Shown: positions 9,453-18,566 of the stretch, piece by piece | Numbering within the stretch: the stretch's first letter is position 1 | Layout: every line of letters begins with the position of its first letter | DNA from: Bdellovibrionales bacterium | Lineage (GTDB): Bacteria > Bdellovibrionota > Bdellovibrionia > Bdellovibrionales > Bdellovibrionaceae | Assembly (NCBI GenBank): GCA_016713585.1 | Contig: JADJOV010000002.1 | Span: forward strand, 372,001-436,000 | Direction of reading: 5' to 3' | Length of the DNA stretch: 64,000 nt | The notes under the pieces: model-generated | Told to the model about the DNA's origin: nothing | Database searches by the model: none | The model's input: the letters and a program-made list of their open reading frames with translations, nothing else | Position numbers and translations under genes: made by a program

Positions 9453-10427
9453 ATGCAAACTAAGGGTCAAATTTGGATTTTTTTTGATAGTGCCACCAAG
9501 AAGAAAACAAAGCCCATGACTTTGATTGAAGCGCAAATGATCGTGCTTCGATTGAAAGTCAAGCAAGCCAGAAAACTCTTCATTTGGACTCCCGGATGGG
9601 AAAAGTGGCAGCCGCTAGAGGCCTACTTAAAGCTCAATCAATCCTTTTTTGCGGTTGCACCCTCCAGGATCTCCAGAGCCGTTCCACGGGACGAAAAGAA
9701 GCCTTCGTCGACCGAGACTGAAGACATCGTTATCTCGGATAACCAATCGATGGTAACGAGCCTGAATGAAGAAAAATCAGAAGCATCTAAAAGTGTTAAT
9801 GAAGACCACATATCTGCCGAAACAGTAACTGCCGCTGTCTCTTCCGGAGGAACTTATACCGCAACCGCGACTGAGTTCGTAAGCAACAACACCACGACAG
9901 AAACCGGGACCGGATCAACTGAAGAAAAATCTAAGGGTGCGAAGAGTGCCGGCTCCACGACGAAAAAGAAAAAGCCTATTGATTACGAGGTTTTTGATTT
10001 TCATGGCGACCATCTTGAAATGAAGCCAAAGACGCCACCAATGAAACCATCCTCACTCAATGAAAAAAGAGGCTTTGGAAGATATGAATTCGCCTTTGAA
10101 GTCATTCTCGTTTCTAAGGGTGGAAAATCATTTAGAACAACATCACAAAATATTTCAATGGGTGGAACTCTCTTAGAAACCCCAATCCCAAGGGAGTTTC
10201 TTGGAACAGTCTTCGACCTGATCATTGTCAATAAACTTGAGCAGGATCCAAAAAAGAGTCGCTTTTTATTTCGCGGAAAAATTGCTGGCGACTATAATGA
10301 TCCTCGACGATTAACCTTTGTGGATCCGGCAAAGGAAACGACGGAAAATTTGGCTGCTCTGCTATTGAGTTTGGAAGCTTATGATGAAAACCTAAAAAAA
10401 TCACCAGCCAAACCCAAAGCTGGCTAA
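9453..10427 (+). CDS. PilZ domain protein with N-terminal GYF_2-like domain
   Basis: The protein has 324 residues and a GAGGAG site before the start. Residues 6-60 (WIFFDSATKKKTKPMTLIEA through WTPGWEKWQPLEAYL) resemble the GYF_2/DUF4339 domain. Residues 70-180 are a Ser/Thr/Glu-rich linker of low complexity. Residues 200-310 form a PilZ-like domain: RYEFAFEVIL, then SQNISMGGTLLE, which supplies the N/DxSxxG loop of the cyclic-di-GMP pocket. The RxxxR arm of the canonical motif is not clear (KRGFGRYEF), so ligand binding is uncertain. PilZ proteins are cyclic-di-GMP effectors controlling motility or surface behaviour. The 3' end overlaps the convergent barrel gene by 27 bases. Confidence 0.75.
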   Translation: MQTKGQIWIFFDSATKKKTKPMTLIEAQMIVLRLKVKQARKLFIWTPGWEKWQPLEAYLKLNQSFFAVAPSRISRAVPRDEKKPSSTETEDIVISDNQSMVTSLNEEKSEASKSVNEDHISAETVTAAVSSGGTYTATATEFVSNNTTTETGTGSTEEKSKGAKSAGSTTKKKKPIDYEVFDFHGDHLEMKPKTPPMKPSSLNEKRGFGRYEFAFEVILVSKGGKSFRTTSQNISMGGTLLETPIPREFLGTVFDLIIVNKLEQDPKKSRFLFRGKIAGDYNDPRRLTFVDPAKETTENLAALLLSLEAYDENLKKSPAKPKAG

Positions 10428-11042
10428 GAGACCGCCAAGACTAAATTGACTTTGTCCGACCAAGCTCGCGGTTTCTATACGATAGGCAAACTCGGCTACA
10501 ACCGTCCATTTGTTTTTCGTTGGAAACAATTCCACTCCCATGAGAGCGGCATAGCCAAAACCAAATGCTTGGGAATTATTGGTGATGGTCGTAAAGGTGA
10601 TCGTCTTATCTAATGCCAAATAATTATAACTGAGGGCTCCACCAAGACCAATATAGATATTAATTCCCTCATTCTTTCGAGGAATCAAAAAAAGAAGTCC
10701 GCCGCCATCAAAGCCAGTTTGCAAATAGGTAAAGGAAGCTGTAGTTTCAGTCGTACCATCCAGAAATTTTTGGCTTCCCGATTGCGAGGTGATTCGACCT
10801 TTTATGAATCCGGCCGCAATATCACCGTCGGTCATCAATGAAATCTCACCGCCCAAGCCCGCGCCGGCCTCAGCAAAGGACTTTTCAATCTCACCAGCTC
10901 GTAGGATCTGAAAACCAGTCACTTTAAATTTAGGATGGGTTCCCGCGCCCCAAACTCTGTCTGACCAGAAAAAGAAAACTCCATCCAACGCAAGGACTAG
11001 TAAGAATATTTGAAAGGTACTTTTCATCCATAATTTCATCAA
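10401..11042 (-). CDS. Outer-membrane beta-barrel-like protein
   Basis: The protein has 213 residues with a signal peptide (residues 1-33, ending RVWGA). The mature part alternates glycine and aromatic residues (FDGGGLLFLIP, INIYIGLGGALSYNYLAL, FGFGYAALMGVELF, WTVVAEFAYRI) and ends in tryptophan (ASFGFGW), consistent with a C-terminal outer-membrane assembly signal. It probably forms an eight-stranded barrel of the OmpA/OmpW size class. The function is unknown. It is preceded on the same strand by the receiver protein, with about 10 bases between them. Confidence 0.65.
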   Translation of the reverse strand: MMKLWMKSTFQIFLLVLALDGVFFFWSDRVWGAGTHPKFKVTGFQILRAGEIEKSFAEAGAGLGGEISLMTDGDIAAGFIKGRITSQSGSQKFLDGTTETTASFTYLQTGFDGGGLLFLIPRKNEGINIYIGLGGALSYNYLALDKTITFTTITNNSQAFGFGYAALMGVELFPTKNKWTVVAEFAYRIETASLVGQSQFSLGGLLASFGFGW

Positions 11043-11052
11043 TTAAATACAC

Positions 11053-11550
11053 TCAATTTTCACTCAATTTTAACAAAACCCGCACAGTTTTCTTTAGTTT
11101 TTCAATATCAAAGGGTTTTTTTATAAAATCATCCGCACCAATTTCAAAGGCCTTCTTCATGTCCTCCTGACTATTCAAGGCAGAGATAAAAATCAATGGA
11201 ATTTGCTTCAAATCTTTATGCTCTTTAATAAGCTGGGCCAACTCAAATCCATTTACCCAAGGCAACCCGACGTCAATTAAAATCATATCTATCGGACTAT
11301 CATCTAGAACCTTTGATAGCTCCATAGCATCAGCGGCCAATTTCAAAATATATCCTTCTAATTCAAAAATTCTTTGAAGAGCCTTTCTCATTGTCTCTTC
11401 GTCCTCGATGATCAATAAAGTTCGAGGACCCGCCTTTTTTTGAGTTTCCCGAAATCGATCTAAAGAGACCACGGACTCTGAAGCAATTTTAGATTTCGTT
11501 AACTTTTCTATTTTTTCAACGAGCTCTTTAGTAGTCAGTTTTTTCGCCAT
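11053..11550 (-). CDS. Single-domain response regulator with N-terminal extension
   Basis: The protein has 165 residues. After a charged 40-residue N-terminal extension (helical, Lys/Glu rich), a receiver domain spans 42-163. The acidic pair D50/E51, phosphoacceptor D93 (LIDVGLP) and K145 (DDFIKKPF) are present, so phosphorylation should work. No output domain follows, so it acts by protein contact, as CheY-type or Spo0F-type proteins do. The stop of trxB lies 6 bases upstream and the barrel gene 10 bases downstream, so these three may share a transcript. The cognate kinase is not in this neighbourhood. Confidence 0.85.
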   Translation of the reverse strand: MAKKLTTKELVEKIEKLTKSKIASESVVSLDRFRETQKKAGPRTLLIIEDEETMRKALQRIFELEGYILKLAADAMELSKVLDDSPIDMILIDVGLPWVNGFELAQLIKEHKDLKQIPLIFISALNSQEDMKKAFEIGADDFIKKPFDIEKLKKTVRVLLKLSEN

Positions 11551-11555
11551 GAATT

Positions 11556-12539
11556 TTAGTGCCCCTCAGCTTCAAGCCAACGTTCTACATCAATAGCAGC
11601 CATGCACCCTGTTCCCGCGGCTGTCACCGCTTGGCGATAAACAGAATCCTGAACGTCGCCGGCCGCAAAAACACCTGGAATATTTGTATAAGTAGTTCCT
11701 GGTTTTGTTTTCAAATAGCCCACAGAATCCATCGACAAGATATCTTTGAACAATTCTGTGTTTGGTTTGTGGCCAATGGCAATAAAGAGCCCCTGCAAAT
11801 TCATCGTTGAAATTTTATCTGTTTGGGTATTCTTAATTTGGACGCCTGTCATGGCCTTACCATCCCCAAGGACCTCCACGACTTCAGAATTCCAAATCAC
11901 TTCAATTTTAGGATTCTTCAAAGTTCTATCAACCATAATCTTCGAAGCCCTAAATGAATCCCGACGGTGTAAAACGTAAACTTTCTTTGCAAACCGAGTC
12001 AGAAAATTTGCCTCTTCCATGGCAGTGTCTCCACCACCAACGACCGCAATTTCGGCATCACGAAAAAAAGCGCCATCACAGGTCGCGCAAGCCGAAACTC
12101 CACGACTCATATAGGCTTTCTCACTTGGAATATTCAGAAGTTTTGCACTCGCTCCGGTCGTTATAATAACTGACTTGGAAAGATAGACTTTGTCTCGCAC
12201 TGTCACCTTAAAAGGTTTTTGGGAAAAATCGACTTTTGTTACATTTTGGGTAACAAACCGAACTCCAAATCTTTCAGCCTGCTTGCGCATAACCGAAATA
12301 AGCTCAGGACCTGTAATTCCATGGTCAAATCCGGGATAATTTTCGACCTCCGTGGTAATCATTAATTGGCCGCCAGCCTCTTCGCCTTCAATCATTAAAG
12401 GCTCCAACCGTGCTCTGGCGGAATAGATCGCCGCGGTCAAGCCTGCCGGTCCAGACCCTATAATAATTAAATTCTCAACCTTTGAATCCAAAGAATTCTT
12501 AGCGTCTGTCGTATTTACCGTTCCCAAACAAAACTCCAA
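11556..12539 (-). CDS. trxB: Thioredoxin reductase
   Basis: This FAD enzyme transfers electrons from NADPH to thioredoxin in the cytoplasm. The protein has 327 residues, the normal length. The FAD-binding GSGPAGLTAAIY is at 28-39, the redox-active CATC at 151-154, the NADPH-binding GGGDTAMEEA at 168-177 and HRRDSFRA at 191-198. The C-terminal FAD motif (GVFAAGDVQD) and RQAVTAAGTGC are also present. The N-terminus is about 18 residues longer than the core. A later start is possible, but none with a better ribosome binding site was evident. All catalytic parts are intact. Confidence 0.95.
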   Translation of the reverse strand: MEFCLGTVNTTDAKNSLDSKVENLIIIGSGPAGLTAAIYSARARLEPLMIEGEEAGGQLMITTEVENYPGFDHGITGPELISVMRKQAERFGVRFVTQNVTKVDFSQKPFKVTVRDKVYLSKSVIITTGASAKLLNIPSEKAYMSRGVSACATCDGAFFRDAEIAVVGGGDTAMEEANFLTRFAKKVYVLHRRDSFRASKIMVDRTLKNPKIEVIWNSEVVEVLGDGKAMTGVQIKNTQTDKISTMNLQGLFIAIGHKPNTELFKDILSMDSVGYLKTKPGTTYTNIPGVFAAGDVQDSVYRQAVTAAGTGCMAAIDVERWLEAEGH

Positions 12540-12596
12540 TGTTCATGTATTGATCAAAATTCTAAAGTAATTCCAACATCAAGTGAACAGGATAAA

Positions 12597-13311
12597 CTAA
12601 AGAGTCGATTTTGACCAATTCTGACAGCTGAAGTTGCTGTCTTGCATCCATTGAAGAAGCTCTGCTGCCAGAATTCCTGGCTCGAAAACCTCAGCGCCCC
12701 CAATCGAGGCCACGCCGTAGGTGGGAGCAGGGAAGTATTCATATATCCGGGAGAAAAGAGGCGCAAGTCATGGGCCAAAGAAGCTTTTTTAGTGTCCTTT
12801 CCTTCAAGAGCCTCTTTCTGAAGAGTTGAAATTATCCCCAAAAGAGCATGCTTGGCCGCAGTATAGGACGCTGCGTTTATATCGGGATTTCTTTCAGCAA
12901 TCTGTGACCCGATGAAGATTCCTTGCTTGAAATGAGGAGACCTCAAAAAATAATGCAGAAACCTGGCAGCAGACAAAAAGGAAACCTTCCATGCCCACTC
13001 GTGGTCCTTCCAATTTTTACCTGAAAACGTCCATAGGGTCCACCCCCAGCAAAATAGATCAAACGAGTAATTTGGGGGGGCAAATTTAACTCAAGGAAGC
13101 GCTCAACTTCTTCCGGTTTAGACAAATCGACTGAAAACCAGGCCTCCTCTTTGAGCAAGGATGCCAGGGAACCCTGAGTCCGGCTAAGCAAGACCATCCG
13201 AATGGGTCGATCCCGAGGCGTTTGAAGTTCTTGAACTTTTTTGAAAAACTCAAAACCCAGTCCCCGCGACGCCCCAACCAGAAGCCAAACTTCAGATTCT
13301 TCTATCTTCAT
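12597..13311 (-). CDS. Short-chain dehydrogenase/reductase, two frameshifts
   Basis: The start at 13311 (MKIEESEVWLLVGASRGLG) contains the Rossmann NAD(P) motif GASRGLG, and LIYFAGGGPYG follows as the NNAG-like segment. The frame shifts near 12980-13020. The continuing frame contains IFIGSQIAERNPDINAASYTAAKHALLG, with catalytic Tyr and Lys of YxxxK. A second shift near 12700 leads to a natural ending (EVFEPGILAAELLQWMQDS) with a stop at 12597-12599. The rebuilt length is about 238 residues, normal for the classical family. The substrate is unknown. It is divergent from the ferredoxin gene with 28 bases between starts. Longer upstream starts would run into the ferredoxin promoter and were not used. 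Confidence 0.75.
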
Positions 13312-13339
13312 GAAAGAAGTCTTAGCATAATTCAAGGTC

Positions 13340-13627
13340 ATGCCGCAAATTCGCTTTTCAAAAAATAGGCCTGCTGTGGATGTGCCAGCAGGAGTAAACC
13401 TTATGAGAGCCCTCCTTGATGCGGGGGTTCCCGTGGCCTCATCCTGCAACGGTGCTGGAGTTTGTGGGAAATGTAAAGTTCAAGTGCCCCGGGGTGGGGA
13501 AAATCTCTCCCCAATCAGCGATGATGAGATTTTTATTCTAGAAAAAAATGGAATCGGAAAAGGCTTTCGAATCAGCTGCCAATGCCTTGTTCAAGGCGAT
13601 GTGACGGTTGATACAAGTTATTGGTAA
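13340..13627 (+). CDS. 2Fe-2S ferredoxin
   Basis: The protein has 95 residues. The cluster ligands are C36, C42 and C45 (SSCNGAGVCGKC) and C80 or C82 (RISCQC), a plant/adrenodoxin-type spacing with CX5CX2C and a distal cysteine. The segment VNLMRALLDAGVPV before it is the usual helix. It probably serves as a small electron carrier for an unidentified oxidoreductase, and the divergent short-chain dehydrogenase is a possible but unproven partner. It is complete and unbroken. Confidence 0.9.
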   Translation: MPQIRFSKNRPAVDVPAGVNLMRALLDAGVPVASSCNGAGVCGKCKVQVPRGGENLSPISDDEIFILEKNGIGKGFRISCQCLVQGDVTVDTSYW

Positions 13628-13689
13628 AAACCAACTACTGCCAACAGCGACATAACACCTTCGAAGGTATCTTGAGTGTCCCTCAACGG

Positions 13690-14530
13690 CAACTTCAAAT
13701 CGAAGATTGGTCCTTTTAAATTGATTGATTAATGGTGATTGGTTTATGTGAAGTAACGCCAGGAAAATCTTGGCAAGAAACAAGCCCTTTATCCGAAACT
13801 AGGCTTTTGTCGTCAATTCCGGGACAGTCTTTTGATCGCTGAGAATACCTTGGTTCAAAGAAATTATGTCTTAGTCTTCTGGAGTAAATCATGCAGGTGG
13901 TCTCGATTTCTTTTGCTCTTTTTCGGCGCTTTAACTCATTGTGCTTTTTGGGAAGGTTCCCTTGCTTTGATAACCCGATTTGGGTCAGAATAAATATTTT
14001 CAGGCGACCGCGAAGTCTGTTTTTAAGTCCAGAACCCATCAGTCATGATCAGGCGGTCTTCAACAGAGAATCGTGCAAGTCTCTTTGCAGGCATCCCACT
14101 TGAGCGCTAGTATTTGATAATCCTCATTTCCGCGACAGCAATTGAAGGGCTTGCTGTGTGATGGGTTGTTCCTTTCCAAAAGCTTTTTGAGGCAGGAAAC
14201 CATGAGTCCTTTCGGCGCCAGCTTGATAGCCAAAGAAACTTTTTATACGTGTTTTGTAAGTCATATTGAGAATTCCGCCAAGCCCATGGAATTTCATTCC
14301 CGTGAGGAGCTCGAGAGGTTCATCGAGATCCATTTTTGCGACGAAAATCTGGCTTTAAGGATTTGAGGAGTGCAATTGGCACTTTTACATTCAAAACGCC
14401 TGATATATTGGTTCAGAGGACGAGTCTTAAAGAAGCCTTTTAATAAAGGACCACCAAACATTGATGGAAAGGGCAGTCGGTATTGGAACAATGCAAAGGA
14501 CGACAACTCATTTGCAGGTAATGTCTTCGA
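13690..14530 (-). mobile_element. Degenerate transposase-like copy I
   Basis: No long open frame exists here, but the segment is a diverged direct repeat of 14625-15510: both begin with TTTTAAATTGATT, share GTCATATTGAGA and a block around ATATTGGTTCAGA, and end near a CTTCTTAG-like motif. Reverse-strand fragments include FFKTRPLNQYIRRFECKS, the remains of a zinc ribbon, and KRRKRAKEIE followed by HNFFEPRYS, which resembles the core of some insertion-sequence transposases. Many stops and frameshifts mean it is dead. The insertion-sequence family was not assigned and no terminal inverted repeats were found. Confidence 0.45.
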
Positions 14531-14624
14531 CGCACTTTCTTAGTTTAGCTTCAGAGTGAACCTTAGTCAGATGGGTGACAATTCCTTCTGAAAATCATAG
14601 ACTAACGGCTTGATCGTACTTTCT

Positions 14625-15510
14625 GTCATCAAGTCGTAGCTGACTTTTTAAATTGATTAGCTAGAAAGTTAGAGCTAAGATGTGCCTAACTTGTTGACAA
14701 TCGTAACTCAGTTGTCCCAGGACAAATTCGCTTTTTTGTGGCCTTTGAACTTCGTCACAGTTTTGATCGTGCAGTTTACCCTTGGTGTTTCACAGCAAAA
14801 ATGGAGGCAGCCCTTCGTGAGTTTTAGGTCAGGCGGTCGCGCAAAATCACCTTTTCGGCGCCAATTGTGAACCTCATATGTGCTTTGTGGAAGGTTCCTC
14901 CACATGCTTTCGATAACTTGATTTGGCGTCAGAATCAATATTTTAGGCGCAAAGTCCGTTTTTAAGTCCACGAAACACCTCACCCATCACCGAGTCACGC
15001 TCATCTTTCGTGGCCATACTTCATCACGAGATCTTGCAAGTCTCCCTTTTCGGCATTAAATCCACTTGGAGCGGCTAGTATTTGAAAGTCCTCATTCACC
15101 AGACAGCAATTGAAGGGGCTTGCATTTTTGTGGTGAATTGCTCCATTTCATCAAAGTAGATCTTTTTGGCTGAAAAAGGGTCTCTCGCTGAGCTTTTGCC
15201 TGCTTGATCAGCCAAAGAAACTTTTTATAGGTGTCTTCGAGTCATATTGAGATCTCGCCGAAGCCCTGATGGAATTACCTTCAGTGAGTGTTCGAGTTGT
15301 TGGAGAGGTTTCTTGAGATCCATCTTTTTGACGAAAATGGCTTGAAGGACCTTGAGGAAAAGGTGCAGTGGCACTGTTTACATTCAAAACGCCTGATATA
15401 TTGGTTCAGACGACGAACCTTAAAGAAGCCTTTTTTAAGCCATTCCGAACAGAAAAAACAAAAAAAAGTACGAAAACTCATTTGGCAGGTTATTCCTCAC
15501 GGCCAAGCCT
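14625..15510 (-). mobile_element. Degenerate transposase-like copy II
   Basis: This is the tandem partner of the copy at 13690-14530. On the reverse strand it opens with GFFKVRRLNQYIRRFECKQC, and HCTFSSRSF follows, a CxxC zinc ribbon like those at the N-terminus of many transposases. Further fragments are DEMEQFTTK, DFQILAA and FAPKILILT. Frames change repeatedly and stops intervene, so it is a relic. The 3' end of the repeat reaches the stop of gltD. The two copies are clearly homologous yet much diverged, so the duplication or double insertion is old, or the two came from related elements. Confidence 0.5.
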
Positions 15511-15522
15511 TCTTAGCTGGCC

Positions 15523-17022
15523 CTATACTGAAATCTCTGTCACCTTGTTTGCTTGGGTTTTCAAATAATAATCCACACCCTCTGCCATTTTTCGACCTTC
15601 GGCAATGGCCCATACAATTAGCGAAGCTCCCCGACGAACATCGCCAGCTGCAAAAATGCCAGGAATCGAGGTCGTCAACTTAGCGTCAGTCACCAAATTT
15701 CCGTTCCCGTCCACCGCCAATGCATGGTCCTTGGTTAACGGAGCCAAGTTTGGACCAGTGAACCCGAGGGCCAATATCACCAAATCTGCCGCAAATTCAA
15801 TTTCAGATGGTGTTGAGAATGATGCTGACAATGAGTTTGTTGTTTCATTGACTACCTTTTCGAATTTTCCATTCTTAAATAAAACTCTTTCCGCAATCAA
15901 CTTAGTGATTTGGCCGTTCTGCCCTTCAAAGCGAGTCGTTGACAGACTCCATTCGCGACTGCCGCCCTCTTCGTGTGCATGGGACGACCGTAATTGCATT
16001 GGCCACTGCGGCCAGGGTGTAGACTCGGCTCTCTCGTTTGGAGGTCTTGGCATAATTTCAAACTGTTGAACTGATTTGGCCCCCTGACGAAGAGCGGTTC
16101 CCACACAATCTGAACCCGTATCTCCACCACCAAGAATTATGACGCTTTTCCCTGCGGCATTTATTTTGGGCACGAGGGCTGCATTATTTGCGATAGCTAC
16201 ATTCTGTTGAACAAGATAATCCATTGCAAAATGAATTCCATTTAGATCGCGCCCCGGAAGCGTCAGATCGCGAGGTCGTTCGGCACCAAGAGTTAAACAA
16301 ACTGCATTAAATTCAACCTGAAGCGCTTGAAGGGATTTGTCACTGCCAATGGCGGTTGAGGTCACAAACTGAACGCCCTCGGCTTTTAGTTGATTAAGTC
16401 GTCGATCTATTCGCCACTTTTCAAACTTAAAATCCGGAATTCCATAGCGAAGAAGTCCACCGGGCTGAGCTGCTTTTTCAAATACAGTCACCTGATGACC
16501 CTGCCTGACCAACTGTTGGGCCGCCGCCAAGCCCGCCGGACCGGAACCTACGATCGCGACAGAGAAACCCGTGGGGGGCGGAATCTGTGCAGGCTCTATC
16601 CAACCTTCTTCAAAACCACGATCAATAATTCTCCATTCGATATCTTTGATGGCCACAGGATCACTGGTGAGTCCTAGAACACAAGCGCTTTCACAGGGGG
16701 CCGGGCAAAGCCGTCCCGTAAATTCTGGAAAATTATTGGTTAACTGAAGGCGATTCAACGCATCTTTCCAACGATCCTGACTCACAAGAGTGTTCCACTC
16801 CGGAATAAGATTGTCGACCGGGCAGCCGTAATTACTTTGACAAAAAGGCACCCCACAATCCATACAGCGAGTGGCTTGTTCTTTAAGCTTAACCCCGTTC
16901 AGATTTTCCGGAAGATAAATTTCTTGCCAATCTTGCCGCCGAGCCTCAGCGGGTCGGTATTCCAAATCTTCTCGTTGAAAATTCAAAAAACCTCGGTGGT
17001 CTCTCGTTAAACGGTCACTCAT
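15523..17022 (-). CDS. gltD: Glutamate synthase small (beta) subunit
   Basis: GltD oxidises NADPH and passes electrons to the large subunit, which makes glutamate from glutamine and 2-oxoglutarate. The protein has 499 residues, normal length. The N-terminal iron-sulfur part holds C53, C56, C61, C67 (CMDCGVPFCQ) and C106, C110, C114 (CPAPCESAC). The FAD fingerprint GSGPAGLAAAQQ and the NADP fingerprint GGGDTGSDC are intact, and the C-terminal FAD contact is GIFAAGDVRRGASL. Its ATG overlaps the gltB stop by four bases, so the two are translationally coupled. Confidence 0.95.
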   Translation of the reverse strand: MSDRLTRDHRGFLNFQREDLEYRPAEARRQDWQEIYLPENLNGVKLKEQATRCMDCGVPFCQSNYGCPVDNLIPEWNTLVSQDRWKDALNRLQLTNNFPEFTGRLCPAPCESACVLGLTSDPVAIKDIEWRIIDRGFEEGWIEPAQIPPPTGFSVAIVGSGPAGLAAAQQLVRQGHQVTVFEKAAQPGGLLRYGIPDFKFEKWRIDRRLNQLKAEGVQFVTSTAIGSDKSLQALQVEFNAVCLTLGAERPRDLTLPGRDLNGIHFAMDYLVQQNVAIANNAALVPKINAAGKSVIILGGGDTGSDCVGTALRQGAKSVQQFEIMPRPPNERAESTPWPQWPMQLRSSHAHEEGGSREWSLSTTRFEGQNGQITKLIAERVLFKNGKFEKVVNETTNSLSASFSTPSEIEFAADLVILALGFTGPNLAPLTKDHALAVDGNGNLVTDAKLTTSIPGIFAAGDVRRGASLIVWAIAEGRKMAEGVDYYLKTQANKVTEISV

Positions 17023-18566
17023 GCTAAAATTTCCTTTTTGATTTGCAGAACCGATTTCCCTGAACCATTTTGTTGAGCGAGAAGAACCTTTTTGTACTCT
17101 GTTGGCATAACTCGAACAAATTTATTTATTTCCGTCTTCCACGAATTCAATATTTGAATTGCGCGAAAGCTCCGCGTTGCCTCAACATGTTTCTGCAACA
17201 TCTTTAATACAAACTCACGATCATCCAGACTGTTAATTGGACCCAGTTCGACACTTGAGAGATTACAATAAGTCGAGAAATCTCCACGCTCGTCATAAAC
17301 ATAGGCAATTCCACCTGACATCCCCGCAGCGAAGTTCGTTCCTGTCTGGCCAAGCACAATCACACGCCCCCCAGTCATATATTCGCAACCATGGTCGCCA
17401 GTCCCTTCAACGACGGCAAGCGCCCCGCTATTTCTAACGGCAAAGCGTTCTCCGGATGCTCCAGCAATAAAGAGTTCTCCAGAGGTTGCTCCATAAAGAC
17501 ATGTGTTCCCAACAATAATCAACTCAGACAATTCTTCAAATTTGTGGAGAGCATAACACAATTCGCTCGGTCTAATTGAAATTAGTCCGCCAGAAAGTCC
17601 CTTGCCCACATAGTCGTTGGCATCACCAACCAAATTTAATGAAATCCCAGGAGACAAGAAGGCTCCTAAGGACTGCCCTGCCGTTCCGCTGAGTTCAATC
17701 TCAATTGTACCTCTAGGAAGTCCCTCCGCTCCATAGCGCTTGGCAACTTTGCTTGAGAGCAAGGTTCCCACAGCGCGATCAGTATTCTTAACCTTCGCCT
17801 TCAGTTGGACCGGCCCTACGCCGTCAAGAGCCCCCTTGGCCTGTTGAATAAAAACTTGATCAAGAACTTTTTCAATTCGCCTGTCTTCGAACTTTTCAAA
17901 ATGTTTCGCTCCCCCAGAAATCAGCGAATTGACTGGGGCGAGTAGTCGCGAGAGGTTTATCGAATGGGCTTTCCAATGAGTCACGGGTGGATTAGATTTC
18001 AAACAGTCCGTGCGCCCAATCATATCCGAAACCGTTCGAAAACCAAGTTGAGCCATTACTTTTCGCAACTCTTCAGCAACAAAATGAAAATACTGAATCA
18101 CATGCTCTGGTTGACCTGAAAACTTGGCACGCAAAACTGGGTCCTGGGTGGCCACTCCGACTGGACAAGTATTTAAGTGACACTTGCGCATCATCACACA
18201 ACCTTCGACGATCAGAGGCGCTGTAGAGAATCCAAATTCATCAGCCCCTAGTAGGGCCGCGATTGCAACATCTCGCCCAGTTTTGAGCTGACCATCTGTT
18301 TCGATAACCATTCGCCCTCGAAGTCCGTTTCGGACTAAGGTTTGATGAGTTTCCGCCAGTCCAAGTTCCCAAGGCGCTCCAGCATACTTAATTGATGATA
18401 ATGGAGACGCTCCCGTACCACCGCTATCGCCACTAATGACAACCTTTTGCGCATGAGCTTTCGCAACCCCCGCCGCAATTGTTCCCACTCCGGCCTCTGA
18501 AACCAACTTCACGGAAACAACAGCTTCTGGATTACTATTCTTAAGATCAAAAATAAGCTGAGACAA
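17019..18566 (-). CDS. gltB: Glutamate synthase large subunit, C-terminal part (after frameshift)
   Basis: This frame continues GltB after a one-base loss near 18590. It holds the second half of the FMN-binding synthase domain (LVSEAGVGTIAAGVAKAHA, then GDSGGTGASPLSS and the 3Fe-4S cysteines in CVMMRKCHLNTCPVGVATQ) and the C-terminal GXGXG beta-helix domain (GEGL-like repeats, LVGDANDYVGKGLSGG, NTCLYGATSGELF). The stop overlaps the gltD start. The cofactor and cluster residues are all present, so the enzyme would be functional if the frame were intact. Confidence 0.93.
   Translation of the reverse strand: MSQLIFDLKNSNPEAVVSVKLVSEAGVGTIAAGVAKAHAQKVVISGDSGGTGASPLSSIKYAGAPWELGLAETHQTLVRNGLRGRMVIETDGQLKTGRDVAIAALLGADEFGFSTAPLIVEGCVMMRKCHLNTCPVGVATQDPVLRAKFSGQPEHVIQYFHFVAEELRKVMAQLGFRTVSDMIGRTDCLKSNPPVTHWKAHSINLSRLLAPVNSLISGGAKHFEKFEDRRIEKVLDQVFIQQAKGALDGVGPVQLKAKVKNTDRAVGTLLSSKVAKRYGAEGLPRGTIEIELSGTAGQSLGAFLSPGISLNLVGDANDYVGKGLSGGLISIRPSELCYALHKFEELSELIIVGNTCLYGATSGELFIAGASGERFAVRNSGALAVVEGTGDHGCEYMTGGRVIVLGQTGTNFAAGMSGGIAYVYDERGDFSTYCNLSSVELGPINSLDDREFVLKMLQKHVEATRSFRAIQILNSWKTEINKFVRVMPTEYKKVLLAQQNGSGKSVLQIKKEILA

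Noticed and set aside
9375..9566. Minus-strand open frame before the PilZ gene
   Set aside because: It lies opposite the start of the PilZ gene, which has a strong ribosome binding site and clear domains.
12943..13449. Long start of the dehydrogenase at 13449
   Set aside because: The extra N-terminal residues run through the ferredoxin gene on the other strand; the start at 13311 opens directly before the Rossmann motif.
15281..15683. Open frames over the repeat and the end of gltD (15288-15683, 15368-15568)
   Set aside because: Shadows of gltD and of the degenerate repeat. The reverse-strand CxxC fragment is the informative one.
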